Assembly (NCBI RefSeq): GCF_003208055.1
Contig: NZ_QJUE01000002.1
Location: 124,001-188,000 of the forward strand
Length of the DNA stretch: 64,000 nt
Reading direction: 5' to 3'
DNA from: Prochlorococcus marinus XMU1408
Lineage (GTDB): Bacteria > Cyanobacteriota > Cyanobacteriia > PCC-6307 > Cyanobiaceae
Every line of letters begins with the position of its first letter. Position 1 is the stretch's first letter. Shown here piece after piece: positions 53,413 through 62,543 of this stretch. The notes beneath the pieces are model-generated. The model worked only from the letters and a program-made list of their open reading frames with translations, did not search any database and had not been told where the DNA came from. A program made the translations under genes and the position numbers.

Positions 53413-54426
53413 ATGTTTTTCATCCAGCTTAAAGATTTATTCAAGTCCTATGGACCTGTTAGGGCTCTAAATGGACTCAACCTTAAAGTATCTAAAGGAT
53501 CTTTATATGGATTGTTGGGTCCCAACGGCGCCGGTAAAAGCACTGCGCTTAGAATTATTTGTACTCTTCTTGATCCTGATTCAGGTGATGTTGAGGTGGC
53601 AGGACATAATGCATTAATTGAAGAAAAAGCAACTAGACGAAGTTTGGGTTATGTAGCTCAAGAGGTTGCAATTGATAAAATACTTACAGGTAGAGAGTTA
53701 CTCCAGCTTCAAGGTGATCTTTACCATCTAGATAAAAATTATAAGAAAAAAAGAATTGAAGAATTGATTCAGAGACTTGATATGCAGGAATGGATTGATA
53801 GAAGATGTGGTTCTTTTTCAGGAGGAATGAAAAGAAGACTTGATCTCGCTTCAGGATTATTGCATGAACCAGAATTGTTGATTCTAGATGAACCTACTGT
53901 TGGTTTGGACATAGAGAGTAGATCAGTTATTTGGGGATTATTGAAGGAACTTAGAAATAAGAAAACTACAATTCTTTTAAGTAGTCATTATCTTGAGGAA
54001 GTAGATGAATTGGCTGATGATATGGCTATTATTGATAAGGGAAAAGTTATTGCTAGTGGAAAACCAGATGATTTAAAAAAAGAGCTTGGTGGCGATAGGG
54101 TGACACTTAGAGTTCGAGAGTTTAGTGATGAATTTGAATCTGAATCTGTAAGGAAAATAATAAAAAATATCAATGGGGTTTCAAATGTAGTTGTAAATAA
54201 AAAGCAAGGATATTCTTTGAATTTCTTAGTGAGAAATAATGAGGTTATATCAAATTTGTCGGAACATCTTTCAAAAGAAAATTTTGAAGTCTTTGCTCTC
54301 TCCCATAGTCGCCCCAGCTTAGATGATGTTTATTTGCAGGCTACTGGTAAAACTCTTATGGATGCAGAATTAGAATTAGCAGGTAAAAGAGATTTTAAGC
54401 TTGAGAATAAAAAATCGATGCGTTAA
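53413..54426 (+). CDS. ABC exporter ATPase (DrrA/NodI type)
   Basis: A 337-residue ATPase. Walker A LLGPNGAGKST (about residues 36-46), signature FSGGMKRRLDLASGL, Walker B LLILDEPTVGLD and the H-loop SSHYLEE. The C-terminal extra domain of about 100 residues is typical of DrrA/CcmA-like exporters of drugs or polymers. It forms a pair with the ABC-2 permease gene that begins within 35 bases. It follows the haem genes but need not be functionally tied to them. Confidence 0.9.
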   Translation: MFFIQLKDLFKSYGPVRALNGLNLKVSKGSLYGLLGPNGAGKSTALRIICTLLDPDSGDVEVAGHNALIEEKATRRSLGYVAQEVAIDKILTGRELLQLQGDLYHLDKNYKKKRIEELIQRLDMQEWIDRRCGSFSGGMKRRLDLASGLLHEPELLILDEPTVGLDIESRSVIWGLLKELRNKKTTILLSSHYLEEVDELADDMAIIDKGKVIASGKPDDLKKELGGDRVTLRVREFSDEFESESVRKIIKNINGVSNVVVNKKQGYSLNFLVRNNEVISNLSEHLSKENFEVFALSHSRPSLDDVYLQATGKTLMDAELELAGKRDFKLENKKSMR

Positions 54427-54457
54427 TTAATTGCTTTACTCCTTAATTATTAAACAA

Positions 54458-55312
54458 ATGATTACTACTAATTCATCACCTCATAAGGAAAAACAGTCTG
54501 TAAATAATTTAAATGAATTGGTTCAAGAGACTTCTGCTTTAACATGGAGGCTTTTTATTCAATTAATTAGGAGACCTTCCACATTATTCGCAGGTATTCT
54601 TCAGCCTTTGATATGGCTTTTACTTTTTGCAGCGTTATTCTCCAAAGCGCCTATAGAATTTTTGCCTGGGAACAGTAGCTATGGTGAATTTCTTGGCGCA
54701 GGTTTAATAGTATTTACTGCTTTTAGTGGAGCTCTTAATGCTGGACTTCCAGTTATGTTTGATAGAGAGTTTGGTTTTCTTAATCGACTTTTAGTTGCCC
54801 CATTAAGTAGTAGAAATTCAATAGTAATTTCTTCTGTGATCTACATAACAACTATTAGCCTTTTGCAGAGTTTTGCAATAATGGGAACTTCAGCTTTACT
54901 AGGTTACGGTTGGCCAAGCCTGGGAGGTTTTTTTCTCATAGCAATAACATTATTATTGTTAGTCTTTTCAATAACTGGTCTAAGCCTTGGATTGGCATTC
55001 GTTTTACCAGGCCATATAGAACTAATTGCAATTATTTTTATTGCCAATCTCCCCGTACTTTTCGCAAGTACAGCATTGGCTCCTATTTCATTTATGCCTG
55101 AATGGCTTGGATGGATAGCATCAATTAATCCATTGACATTTGCGATTGAACCAATTCGCATGGCCTACCATAACTCTGTTGATTTGAAATCAGTTTTAAT
55201 TAATGCTCCATATGGAGAAGTCAATGGATTTTCTTGCCTGGCAATTTTATTTATTCTTACAGTTGGAATATTTTTTCTTATTAGACCACTTTTAAATCGC
55301 AAACTTGCTTGA
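54458..55312 (+). CDS. ABC-2 type exporter permease
   Basis: The ATG at 54458 gives 284 residues; a TTG frame begins at 54431. It has six helices of the ABC-2 fold with TLFAGILQPLIWLLLFAALF, VMFDREFGFLNRLLVAPLS and the closing FAIEPIRMAYH. The pair with the upstream ATPase would export a drug, lipid or polysaccharide. The substrate cannot be told from sequence. Confidence 0.88.
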   Translation: MITTNSSPHKEKQSVNNLNELVQETSALTWRLFIQLIRRPSTLFAGILQPLIWLLLFAALFSKAPIEFLPGNSSYGEFLGAGLIVFTAFSGALNAGLPVMFDREFGFLNRLLVAPLSSRNSIVISSVIYITTISLLQSFAIMGTSALLGYGWPSLGGFFLIAITLLLLVFSITGLSLGLAFVLPGHIELIAIIFIANLPVLFASTALAPISFMPEWLGWIASINPLTFAIEPIRMAYHNSVDLKSVLINAPYGEVNGFSCLAILFILTVGIFFLIRPLLNRKLA

Positions 55313-55341
55313 TAATCTTAATTTAGTGATCAAAAAGAACC

Positions 55342-55818
55342 TTGGATTCTCGAAAGTATCAATTACAAAAACAAATTTTAGAAGCTTTTAAGGCTAAAGA
55401 TAGTGAATTATATACTCTTTTGAAATCCCAATGGGCACATCGTTTTGGAGTAGAAAGTTTGGAAGAATTGAAAAATCTTGATTTAAACCAGATGGATCAA
55501 AACCTCAAAAATGAAGATAATCAAAAAATTGATCCATTACAAGATTTGATTTTAGAGGATGCCAAAGAAATTTCTACAGAGGACTATGATAATCAAGAAA
55601 AAGAAATCACAAATCAAAATATTAAATTAGCTGAGTCCGCTGAAGTTGAGAAAAAAGAATCTTCCGTGAACAAATCATATGAAATAGTTGATAAAGAAAA
55701 TAGTGAAAACATAGCTAGAATTCCCTTAATTGATTACAAAAGGGCGCCAGAAGTAAAGGCTTTAATTCCACTGCCACCTAAACCAAAATATGGTTATTTT
55801 AAGAAGTGGTTGATGTGA
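55342..55818 (+). CDS. Acidic, largely disordered protein, 158 aa
   Basis: Starts TTG and encodes MDSRKYQLQKQILEAFKAKD with a helical first 45 residues (VESLEELKNLD), then a long charged, low-complexity middle rich in Glu, Asp, Asn and Lys, and a Pro-rich end (LIPLPPKPKYGYFKKWLM). No known domain. It lies 29 bases after the ABC permease gene. It converges on groEL, with 71 bases between stops. Confidence 0.6.
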   Translation: MDSRKYQLQKQILEAFKAKDSELYTLLKSQWAHRFGVESLEELKNLDLNQMDQNLKNEDNQKIDPLQDLILEDAKEISTEDYDNQEKEITNQNIKLAESAEVEKKESSVNKSYEIVDKENSENIARIPLIDYKRAPEVKALIPLPPKPKYGYFKKWLM

Positions 55819-55889
55819 AATTAGATAATATTTAAATTAATAATTCTGAATTTTTCTGTTTTTTCAAGCCTAATTATATTTAGCTTCTT

Positions 55890-57563
55890 TTACATCATTC
55901 CTGGCATACCCATTCCACCCATTCCACCCATTCCACCCATTCCACCCATTCCACCCATTGGATCGCCTCCTTCACCTCCTGAAGCAGATGGTGGTTCTGG
56001 TTTGTCAGCTATTACAACTTCTGTTGTGATTAATAGTGAGGCTATTGATACAGCATCTTGAAGAGCAAGTCGTATAACTTTTGAAGCATCTAATATTCCT
56101 GCTTCAAGTAAATTCTCATATTCCCCAGTTTGCGCATTGAAACCTTTACCTAAGCGCTTAATGTCTGATACAACAACGTCACCATTGAATCCAGCATTTA
56201 TAGCTATTTGTTTGGCTGGAGCGCTTAATGCTCTTTTTATAATTTCAACACCGGTTTTTTGATCTCCTTCTAAATTTTTCGCTAAATCCTCAAGCCCTTC
56301 ACTTAGTTCTAGAAGAGTTGTTCCACCACCAGCAACAATACCTTCTTCAATAGCTGCACGAGTTGCATTTAAAGCATCCTCAATTCTTAGCTTTCTATTT
56401 TTTAACTCGGTTTCAGTAGGAGCACCAACTTTGATCACTGCTACGCCACCGGCAAGTTTAGCGATTCTTTCATTTAACTTTTCCTGATCATACTCAGAAT
56501 CTGTTTCGTCGAGTTCTCTTTTAATAGAGGCAATTCGATTGGCTAATTCGGCGTTCTGACTTTCATTCGCGACAATTGTGGTGCTGTCTTTTGTAATTGT
56601 CACTCGTCTTGCTTGCCCTAAATCAGATATTTGAACTTTTTCAAGACTCATGGCTTTGTCTTCGCTAATTAATGTACCTCCAGTTAGTACTGCAATATCT
56701 CCCAATGCAGCTTTTCGTCTTTCTCCAAACGAAGGAGCCCTAACTGCAGCGACTTGGAGAACACCACGGTTTTTATTGACCACTAATGTTGCTAATGCTT
56801 CACCTTCAACTTCTTCAGCAAGAATTATTAAGGGTGTTCCGTTCTTCTGAACAGTTTCAAGAACTGGAATAAGATCGGCAATTGATGAAATCTTTTTGTC
56901 AGTGATTAGTATTGATGGATTTTCAAATTCACAGATTAATCGATCTTCATCAGTAACAAAATATGGTGAGCTATAACCTCTATCAAAGGCCATACCTTCA
57001 GTTATGTCTAATTCAGTAGCTAAAGACTTGGATTCCTCAACTGTTATCACCCCATCAAAACTTACTTTATCTATGGCATCTGCAATCATTAAACCTATTT
57101 CTTCGTCACCACCTGCACTTACTGTCGCAACTTGTTTTATTGCTTCACCACTTACTGACTTGCTTTTTTTCTTTAGATCATCAACTATTTGAGCAACGGC
57201 CTTTTCCATTCCTCTTCTAAGTTCAATAGGACTTGCTCCAGCTGCTGTATTTCTAAGTCCTTCTTGAACCATAAATTGAGCAAGAACAGTGGCTGTAGTA
57301 GTGCCATCACCAGCTTTCTCTTTCGTTTTTGAGGCAACTTGTTCTATTAGTTTTGCTCCAATATTTTCAAATGGATCATCGAGGTCTATTTCCTTAGCAA
57401 TAGTTACTCCATCATTAACAATATCTGGGGCACCAAATTTCTTTTCAATTACTACATTTCTACCTTTTGGACCAATAGTGACTTTTAGGGCATTTGCTAA
57501 ATTGTTTACCCCTTTTTCTAGAGCACCACGAGACTCGTCTGAAAAACTTAGTAGTTTGGCCAT
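55890..57563 (-). CDS. groL: Chaperonin GroEL (solitary copy)
   Basis: A 557-residue 60-kDa chaperonin. Diagnostic parts are [42 protein letters not shown]-like [18 protein letters not shown], and a C-terminal tail of repeated GGM units. Within this window it has no adjacent groES, so it is a lone chaperonin gene, as expected for the second groEL that most cyanobacteria carry. The 5' region has no clear CIRCE repeat. Confidence 0.95.
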   Translation of the reverse strand: MAKLLSFSDESRGALEKGVNNLANALKVTIGPKGRNVVIEKKFGAPDIVNDGVTIAKEIDLDDPFENIGAKLIEQVASKTKEKAGDGTTTATVLAQFMVQEGLRNTAAGASPIELRRGMEKAVAQIVDDLKKKSKSVSGEAIKQVATVSAGGDEEIGLMIADAIDKVSFDGVITVEESKSLATELDITEGMAFDRGYSSPYFVTDEDRLICEFENPSILITDKKISSIADLIPVLETVQKNGTPLIILAEEVEGEALATLVVNKNRGVLQVAAVRAPSFGERRKAALGDIAVLTGGTLISEDKAMSLEKVQISDLGQARRVTITKDSTTIVANESQNAELANRIASIKRELDETDSEYDQEKLNERIAKLAGGVAVIKVGAPTETELKNRKLRIEDALNATRAAIEEGIVAGGGTTLLELSEGLEDLAKNLEGDQKTGVEIIKRALSAPAKQIAINAGFNGDVVVSDIKRLGKGFNAQTGEYENLLEAGILDASKVIRLALQDAVSIASLLITTEVVIADKPEPPSASGGEGGDPMGGMGGMGGMGGMGGMGMPGMM

Positions 57564-57691
57564 ATTTAATTTGAATTAAACTTAATCTCCCACAAGAAAC
57601 ACACATTAGGGGAGGCTAAATAAGTGGGGAAAGCCGAATGAAAATTTTGAAAATTATCCCAATTTTTCTAGAAGGTAGTTAGTGTCAACTT

Positions 57692-57868
57692 ATGAATGAT
57701 CCAGGAGCTTTATTTTTTATTCTCATGGCAGGGTTGGCCGGGACTATGACTTTGATTTATTTCCCTTTGAGGATATTTCTTACTGCCACGGCAAGAAGCA
57801 GAAGATTAAAGCTTCTCCAACGTATTCGAAGATTGAGAGATGAATTAGGTCAACCTATTCAAAATTGA
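57692..57868 (+). CDS. Small membrane protein with basic tail, 58 aa
   Basis: Encodes MNDPGALFFILMAGLAGTMT, continuing LIYFPLRIFL and a strongly basic helical tail (ARSRRLKLLQRIRRLRDELG). One transmembrane helix (residues 6-27) then an Arg-rich amphipathic helix that would lie in the cytoplasm. It is divergent from groEL by 128 bases. No family recognised, but the design is coherent. Confidence 0.6.
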   Translation: MNDPGALFFILMAGLAGTMTLIYFPLRIFLTATARSRRLKLLQRIRRLRDELGQPIQN

Positions 57869-57975
57869 CATTTTCTCAACTCATGTAATAGTCCGATGAA
57901 TGACTAACTATCAAAACCAAATACAAATTTTTAGAGCTTTTTTATAAGTTTGCTAATTGGCTTATAAGTTTTGAT

Positions 57976-58074
57976 ATGGCTGAAAGAACATCCTTTAACG
58001 AATATCACATAAAAAGGGTTTTAAGGAGACTGCATTCAAACAATCAATTAGCAAAAATTTCGCAAAAATTCTAA
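57976..58074 (+). CDS. Basic microprotein, 32 aa
   Basis: Encodes MAERTSFNEYHIKRVLRRLH then SNNQLAKISQKF. It is basic and helical, with no membrane segment. It is surrounded by noncoding DNA. The frame is short, but its composition looks like protein rather than random AT-rich translation. Confidence 0.4.
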   Translation: MAERTSFNEYHIKRVLRRLHSNNQLAKISQKF

Positions 58075-58139
58075 ACGGAAGACCAATCAATTTGTATGGA
58101 GTTACTCTTTAGGGGAAGGGGAATTTTATGAAATCGTGA

Positions 58140-58412
58140 TTATTGAGTTTTCAACTTAGGCTCGTATACAGCTCCATTACATACACCCACTGCGAGAGAC
58201 TCTTTGGCTTTCTGATCCCATCTCTTTAAATCCCCTTTTTGATTTATCCACTTCACTGTGTTGTCAAGGCAGCGATTCCAATAAGCAGCTTGTCTAGAAA
58301 CAGGTATTAATTCGATAGCAATACAAGAGACACCCAGAGCAATGACACCAAAAAAAGCTTTCTGTAATGATTCACCCATCTTGAAAATGTAATTAGTGAA
58401 ATTAAAGCGCAT
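58140..58412 (-). CDS. Hypothetical protein with one membrane helix, 90 aa
   Basis: Encodes MRFNFTNYIFKMGESLQKAF, a hydrophobic helix (FGVIALGVSCIAIELIP, residues 20-36) and a charged soluble tail (AAYWNRCLDNTVKWINQKGD and more). A second ATG at 58379 gives 79 residues and may be the true start. Three cysteines are in the chain. No family recognised. Confidence 0.6.
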   Translation of the reverse strand: MRFNFTNYIFKMGESLQKAFFGVIALGVSCIAIELIPVSRQAAYWNRCLDNTVKWINQKGDLKRWDQKAKESLAVGVCNGAVYEPKLKTQ

Positions 58413-58527
58413 TCATTCTCTTTCTGATCTCAATCTCAAGACAAATGTAATAGCTAATGTCTTTTTCAAAGCTATAAAAAATGTAGGGAGCTAATCAGTT
58501 TCTTCTAATTATCAGGACTATTTTTCG

Positions 58528-58710
58528 ATGGTTTCATTTGCTAGAGCAAGAACAAGATCATGGCTTTCAAGGCTATGGCCTGTGACAGTTCAACCGATCA
58601 AGGATGAGACAGTTGAGTTGGAGAAGTCCAAAGAGCTTATTGAGAATATTTCAAATCAAAATAAGTGTTTTCTAGAAGCAATTAAGAATGGCGGAATGTG
58701 GTTTTCATAA
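58528..58710 (+). CDS. Small protein, 60 aa
   Basis: Encodes MVSFARARTRSWLSRLWPVT, an amphipathic start, then a charged helical part (ETVELEKSKELIENISNQNK) and ends GGMWFS. There is no clear membrane helix. It faces the 90-residue gene divergently. It could be membrane-associated by its Arg/Trp-rich N-terminus. No family recognised. Confidence 0.5.
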   Translation: MVSFARARTRSWLSRLWPVTVQPIKDETVELEKSKELIENISNQNKCFLEAIKNGGMWFS

Positions 58711-59096
58711 GGCTCTGGCTTGATCAGTAGACTCGCTTGCCTTAAGAACTGTCCTGCATCACTGCCTTATGCACAGTTACGCAAAATTTGTTTACTACTT
58801 CAGGCGCCTATGGGTCCCTACTCGTGGAAAGCTCGACGGGTATTTTCGGTCCTCTCTTATTCCCTAGGCATGTCTAAATACAAGCCTTACAACTTCACTA
58901 CAAAGAAAAAACGTCTAATAGAAATGTAAAATTTAGATCTAATTTTTTTGTAAGTTTCAGTTGTTAAGTAACTAGTTAACCAGTTAACTAGTTCACCGCT
59001 TTCAATTTTTCCCTTTGAATTTGTCACTATAGGAGGTCATTTTTCGCTGACTCCCGTTGTTATACTTAGTTTTTGCCGAGTAAGCAATAGCGAGGG
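58711..59096. other. Intergenic region with palindrome and one weak frame
   Basis: About 385 bases. A TTG-started plus-strand frame at 58720-58929 encodes 69 residues; its second half from ATG 58810 (MGPYSWKARRVFSVLSYSLG) could be real, but the codon use is unlike the neighbours and no ribosome site is clear. A perfect 24-base palindromic repeat follows at 58970-58993. No tRNA fold is present. Confidence 0.45.
58970..58993. repeat. 24-base perfect inverted repeat
   Basis: AACTAGTTAAC and GTTAACTAGTT are separated by two bases (CA). The structure is a perfect 11-bp stem in the intergenic region downstream of fabG. It has no T-tail, so it may be an operator or a protein-binding palindrome rather than a terminator. 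Confidence 0.8.
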
Positions 59097-59849
59097 TTAA
59101 CTCATTACCATTCCACCATCTACTTGAATTGTCTGACCAGTTATGTAAGCAGCAGATGGATCTGCTGCTAAAAACCTTACTGCTCCTGCAACATCTTCCG
59201 GAGTTCCAAATCGTCCAAGCGGAATAGCCGAGAGGATTGTGTCGCTATTCAGATCCTTTGTCATGTCAGTAGAGATAAAACCAGGAGCGACTGCATTTAC
59301 AGTTATTCCTCTACTTGCAAATTCTTTAGCAGCCGTTTGTGTTAGACCAATTACGCCAGCTTTGGCTGCAGAATAATTAACCTGTCCTGGGTTGCCCATT
59401 AATCCGACTACAGAAGTTATGTTGATTATCCTTCCTGTTTTTTGTTTCAACATCTGCCTGGAAATCGCTCTAGTGCAATAAAAAACACCACTCAAATTAA
59501 GGTCTAATACCTTTTGCCAATCTTCAGTTTTCATTCTCATAAGAAGTCCATCTTTTGTTATTCCAGCGTTATTAACCAAAACATCTATTTTTTTGCTCTT
59601 GTTTAAAACTGTTTTTATTAATTCATTTACAGAGTTTTCATTAGAGATATCGGCTTGAACAGCATATGACTTACCTCCAAAAGAATTGATTTCTGAGACA
59701 ACCTTATTTGCATTCTCTGGAGATGAAGAATAATTAATTATTACTTCTGCACCTTCCTTTGCTAAAGATATTGCAATTGCTTTGCCAATACCTCTGCTAG
59801 CCCCAGTTATAAGAGCAATTTGTCCTTCAAGTGATTTTGATAATGTCAT
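59097..59849 (-). CDS. fabG: 3-oxoacyl-[ACP] reductase FabG
   Basis: A 250-residue short-chain dehydrogenase. It has the NADPH motif TGASRGIGKAIA (about residues 15-26), NNAGIT near 91, and the catalytic Ser (TSVVGLMG) and YSAAKAG motifs with Tyr and Lys. It reduces beta-ketoacyl-ACP in each fatty acid cycle. Its gene diverges from ispD by about 157 bases. Confidence 0.95.
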   Translation of the reverse strand: MTLSKSLEGQIALITGASRGIGKAIAISLAKEGAEVIINYSSSPENANKVVSEINSFGGKSYAVQADISNENSVNELIKTVLNKSKKIDVLVNNAGITKDGLLMRMKTEDWQKVLDLNLSGVFYCTRAISRQMLKQKTGRIINITSVVGLMGNPGQVNYSAAKAGVIGLTQTAAKEFASRGITVNAVAPGFISTDMTKDLNSDTILSAIPLGRFGTPEDVAGAVRFLAADPSAAYITGQTIQVDGGMVMS

Positions 59850-60006
59850 AGTCTTATGCTTTTTAGATCGTTTGAATTGATCTTTATTTATTTAACTTAC
59901 TATTGAGCCACTTAATTTTTAATAAGACTTTAAGCTCTGGTATCAAAAATAGTTATTTCTACTGTTCGAATATATTAAAGGAAGAATCAAAGTAGAGGAA
60001 TCAGTT

Positions 60007-60684
60007 GTGCATTTATTAATTGCTGCTGCGGGAAGTGGAAGAAGAATGGGAGCTGATAAAAATAAACTTTTGCTGAATATTGCAGGTAGGACTGTTTTAG
60101 AATGGACTTTGAAAGCAGCTTTCGCTTCTAAAGCAATCAGTTGGATTGGAATTGTTGGACAACCTAAAGACAAAAACTCCATTAAATCTATTCTTAGTAA
60201 CTCTTTTAAGTCAGTTGAATGGATAAACGGTGGATCAACCAGACAGCAGTCTGTACAGTTGGGATTATCTGCCCTTCCCGATGATGCCCAGTCAGTTCTT
60301 ATTCATGATGGGGCAAGATGCTTAGTAAACCCATTGATTTTTGATGAGATTGCAGAGATTGTATCTAATGGACAGGCTGTTATCGCAGCTTCACAAGTGA
60401 CAGACACCATAAAGAAGGTGGATCAAAATGGGGAGATAATTGATAGCCCTCCGCGCGCGGGACTATGGTCTGCTCAGACACCTCAAGCATTCCCGGTAGA
60501 TAAACTTAAGCATGCGCACAGTGTCGCAATCGCTAGGGAATGGAATGTCACCGATGACGCCTCTTTATTTGAACGATTGGGGATACCCGTGAAAATATAT
60601 GATGCAGGCCCCTCAAATATTAAAGTGACAACACCATTTGATCTTGTGATTGCAGAGTCTTTATTGTCGACTATGAAAGACTAA
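60007..60684 (+). CDS. ispD: 2-C-methyl-D-erythritol 4-phosphate cytidylyltransferase
   Basis: A 225-residue enzyme starting GTG. The nucleotide motif [20 protein letters not shown] is at residues 3-22 and [11 protein letters not shown] near 98. It makes CDP-methylerythritol in the MEP isoprenoid pathway, which supplies the phytyl and carotenoid chains. It overlaps the 3' end of the convergent LD-carboxypeptidase gene by 14 bases. Confidence 0.95.
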   Translation: MHLLIAAAGSGRRMGADKNKLLLNIAGRTVLEWTLKAAFASKAISWIGIVGQPKDKNSIKSILSNSFKSVEWINGGSTRQQSVQLGLSALPDDAQSVLIHDGARCLVNPLIFDEIAEIVSNGQAVIAASQVTDTIKKVDQNGEIIDSPPRAGLWSAQTPQAFPVDKLKHAHSVAIAREWNVTDDASLFERLGIPVKIYDAGPSNIKVTTPFDLVIAESLLSTMKD

Positions 60685-61543
60685 GTTTCCCTTCCTTGCC
60701 ATTTAAAATAGCCTGACTACCCAGTGGTAGCGATGCATTTCCATGACAATGTCCGATGGGTAAATTTGAAACAATAGGGATCTTAAGATCTTGAGTTCGA
60801 TCTTTCAAAATATCAATAAGCTCAAACGACTTTTTTTTATCGACGTTAATATCATCATCACAACTAGTAAATGAACCAAAACCTAAACCAGATAATTGTT
60901 TAAGAATGCCTGTCAATCTCAAGTGAGTTAGCATCCTGTCAATTCTGTAGGGTGCTTCTCCAATATCTTCAATGATTAGGATTGATTTTTTAAAATTTGG
61001 TAGATGTTCAGTACCAATTAGGTGAGTTAGGACGGTAAGGTTGCCAACTATTAGATGTCCTTTTGAGATACCTCCTCCCCATGGGTCTCCGTAAATATCC
61101 GGGACACAATTACCGAACAAAATTGATTTAAGCCTATCTTTACTCCAGTCTGGTTCTGCCCCCAATGTCGTTATTAATGGCCCATGAATTCCTCCGTGAA
61201 AACCTGCTGCGAGCCTTGCAAGAAGTATTGAGGTTAAATCTGAGAAGCCAATCATCCATCCCTCTTTCCATAATTGTTTTTTTTCTAATAATCTTGCCGA
61301 TCCCCATCCACCTCTCGCAAAAGCTATTAGAGGAAAAATCTTTTTTGGATGTAGTTCATTAAATCTAACTTCATCACTACCCGCCAAGTATCCCCATGAT
61401 CTATCTTCTTCCTCAACATGGTTACAAATCAATCCCCATTCTTGAAGGACCTTTATCCCAGAGTGAAGATCTTCTTTATTGCTAATTGGCGAACTTGCGG
61501 AAACTATGTGAAAAAGATCACCTTTTTTTAGAGGCTCAGTCAT
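60671..61543 (-). CDS. LD-carboxypeptidase family protein (S66)
   Basis: A 290-residue serine peptidase of the MccF/LdcA family. The Ser nucleophile is in [14 protein letters not shown], and the Glu and His of the triad are in [16 protein letters not shown] and [25 protein letters not shown] is the usual strand before. It would trim the D-Ala from muropeptide tetrapeptides in recycling. It is convergent with ispD and lies 22 bases upstream of the UbiA gene on the same strand. Confidence 0.88.
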   Translation of the reverse strand: MTEPLKKGDLFHIVSASSPISNKEDLHSGIKVLQEWGLICNHVEEEDRSWGYLAGSDEVRFNELHPKKIFPLIAFARGGWGSARLLEKKQLWKEGWMIGFSDLTSILLARLAAGFHGGIHGPLITTLGAEPDWSKDRLKSILFGNCVPDIYGDPWGGGISKGHLIVGNLTVLTHLIGTEHLPNFKKSILIIEDIGEAPYRIDRMLTHLRLTGILKQLSGLGFGSFTSCDDDINVDKKKSFELIDILKDRTQDLKIPIVSNLPIGHCHGNASLPLGSQAILNGKEGKLSLS

Positions 61544-61565
61544 TTATTGAACTTGCGTGAAGCAT

Positions 61566-62459
61566 TTATTCAATGATCTTGCTTAAGATCATCCCAAGAA
61601 GTAATAGACTTCCAATTCGCACTTGATTGCTGAAATGCAACCCTGAAGTCTTTATACCTTTTGATCTGGAACTTAACAAGAAAACTTCTCTTTGCATTCC
61701 TAACGAAGATATCAACCAAAAAGGCCAAAAGATCAATCCTAAATTTGCGCTGAAAGATGCAATGGCTAAAAAAAAGCTTGTAACAAAATAGCAAAAAGAA
61801 ACTGTTTTTATCGATTTTCCCCCGAGACTGATCGCACTACTGTTTAGACCAATTTCTTTGTCATCAGTTTCATCAGCCATTGCATAAACAGTATCAAAGC
61901 CGAAAGTCCAAAATATTGTTGCCAACCAACAAAATAGCAGTGTTTCTCCTCCTGCTAAAGATGATTCACTTGCTGCCCAGGGGATTAGAACTGAAAATCC
62001 CCAGCAAATAGAAAGAATAAGTTGGGGATATTTAAACCATCTTTTTGCTGATGGATAAAAAAGAATAAGAGGTAGTGATAACGATGCAAGTTGCAGGCAT
62101 AATTTTCTACTATCAGCTGGGATTGCAAGAACTATAAAAAGACTAAGAAATAACATTGAAACTAGTAGTATCAATGCAGTCTTAAGAGATAATTTGTTAT
62201 TGGCTAATGGCCTTTCTTTTGTTCTTGTCACTTGTTTATCAAATTTTCGGTCCCAAATATCATTAGCAATACATCCCGCGCCACTAACAAATAATCCACC
62301 TAAAATTATTAATCCCAAAATGAATAGAGAAGGGGGTGCTGTAGGAGTTAACCAAAGAGACCAACCAGCAGGAATGAGAAGTATCAATCTTCCGCTAGGT
62401 TTGTTCCATCTAAGAAGTTGAAAATAATATCTAATTTTTTGTGTAAGAAGATTATTCAT
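61566..62459 (-). CDS. ubiA: UbiA-type polyprenyltransferase (4-hydroxybenzoate family)
   Basis: A 297-residue, nine-helix prenyltransferase. The two Asp-rich motifs are NDIWDRKFDKQVTRTKERPL and YAMADETDDKEIGLNSSAIS. Family position suggests polyprenylation of 4-hydroxybenzoate on the way to plastoquinone in cyanobacteria. It is divergent from ppx (84 bases). Confidence 0.9.
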   Translation of the reverse strand: MNNLLTQKIRYYFQLLRWNKPSGRLILLIPAGWSLWLTPTAPPSLFILGLIILGGLFVSGAGCIANDIWDRKFDKQVTRTKERPLANNKLSLKTALILLVSMLFLSLFIVLAIPADSRKLCLQLASLSLPLILFYPSAKRWFKYPQLILSICWGFSVLIPWAASESSLAGGETLLFCWLATIFWTFGFDTVYAMADETDDKEIGLNSSAISLGGKSIKTVSFCYFVTSFFLAIASFSANLGLIFWPFWLISSLGMQREVFLLSSRSKGIKTSGLHFSNQVRIGSLLLLGMILSKIIE

Positions 62460-62543
62460 TAAAAATCTAGTTGATAATCATTTATAAGGTCTTCTCAATA
62501 GGGGGCTGAGGGTGGCAGAGTATTGAGGTTAACCTACGTATGA

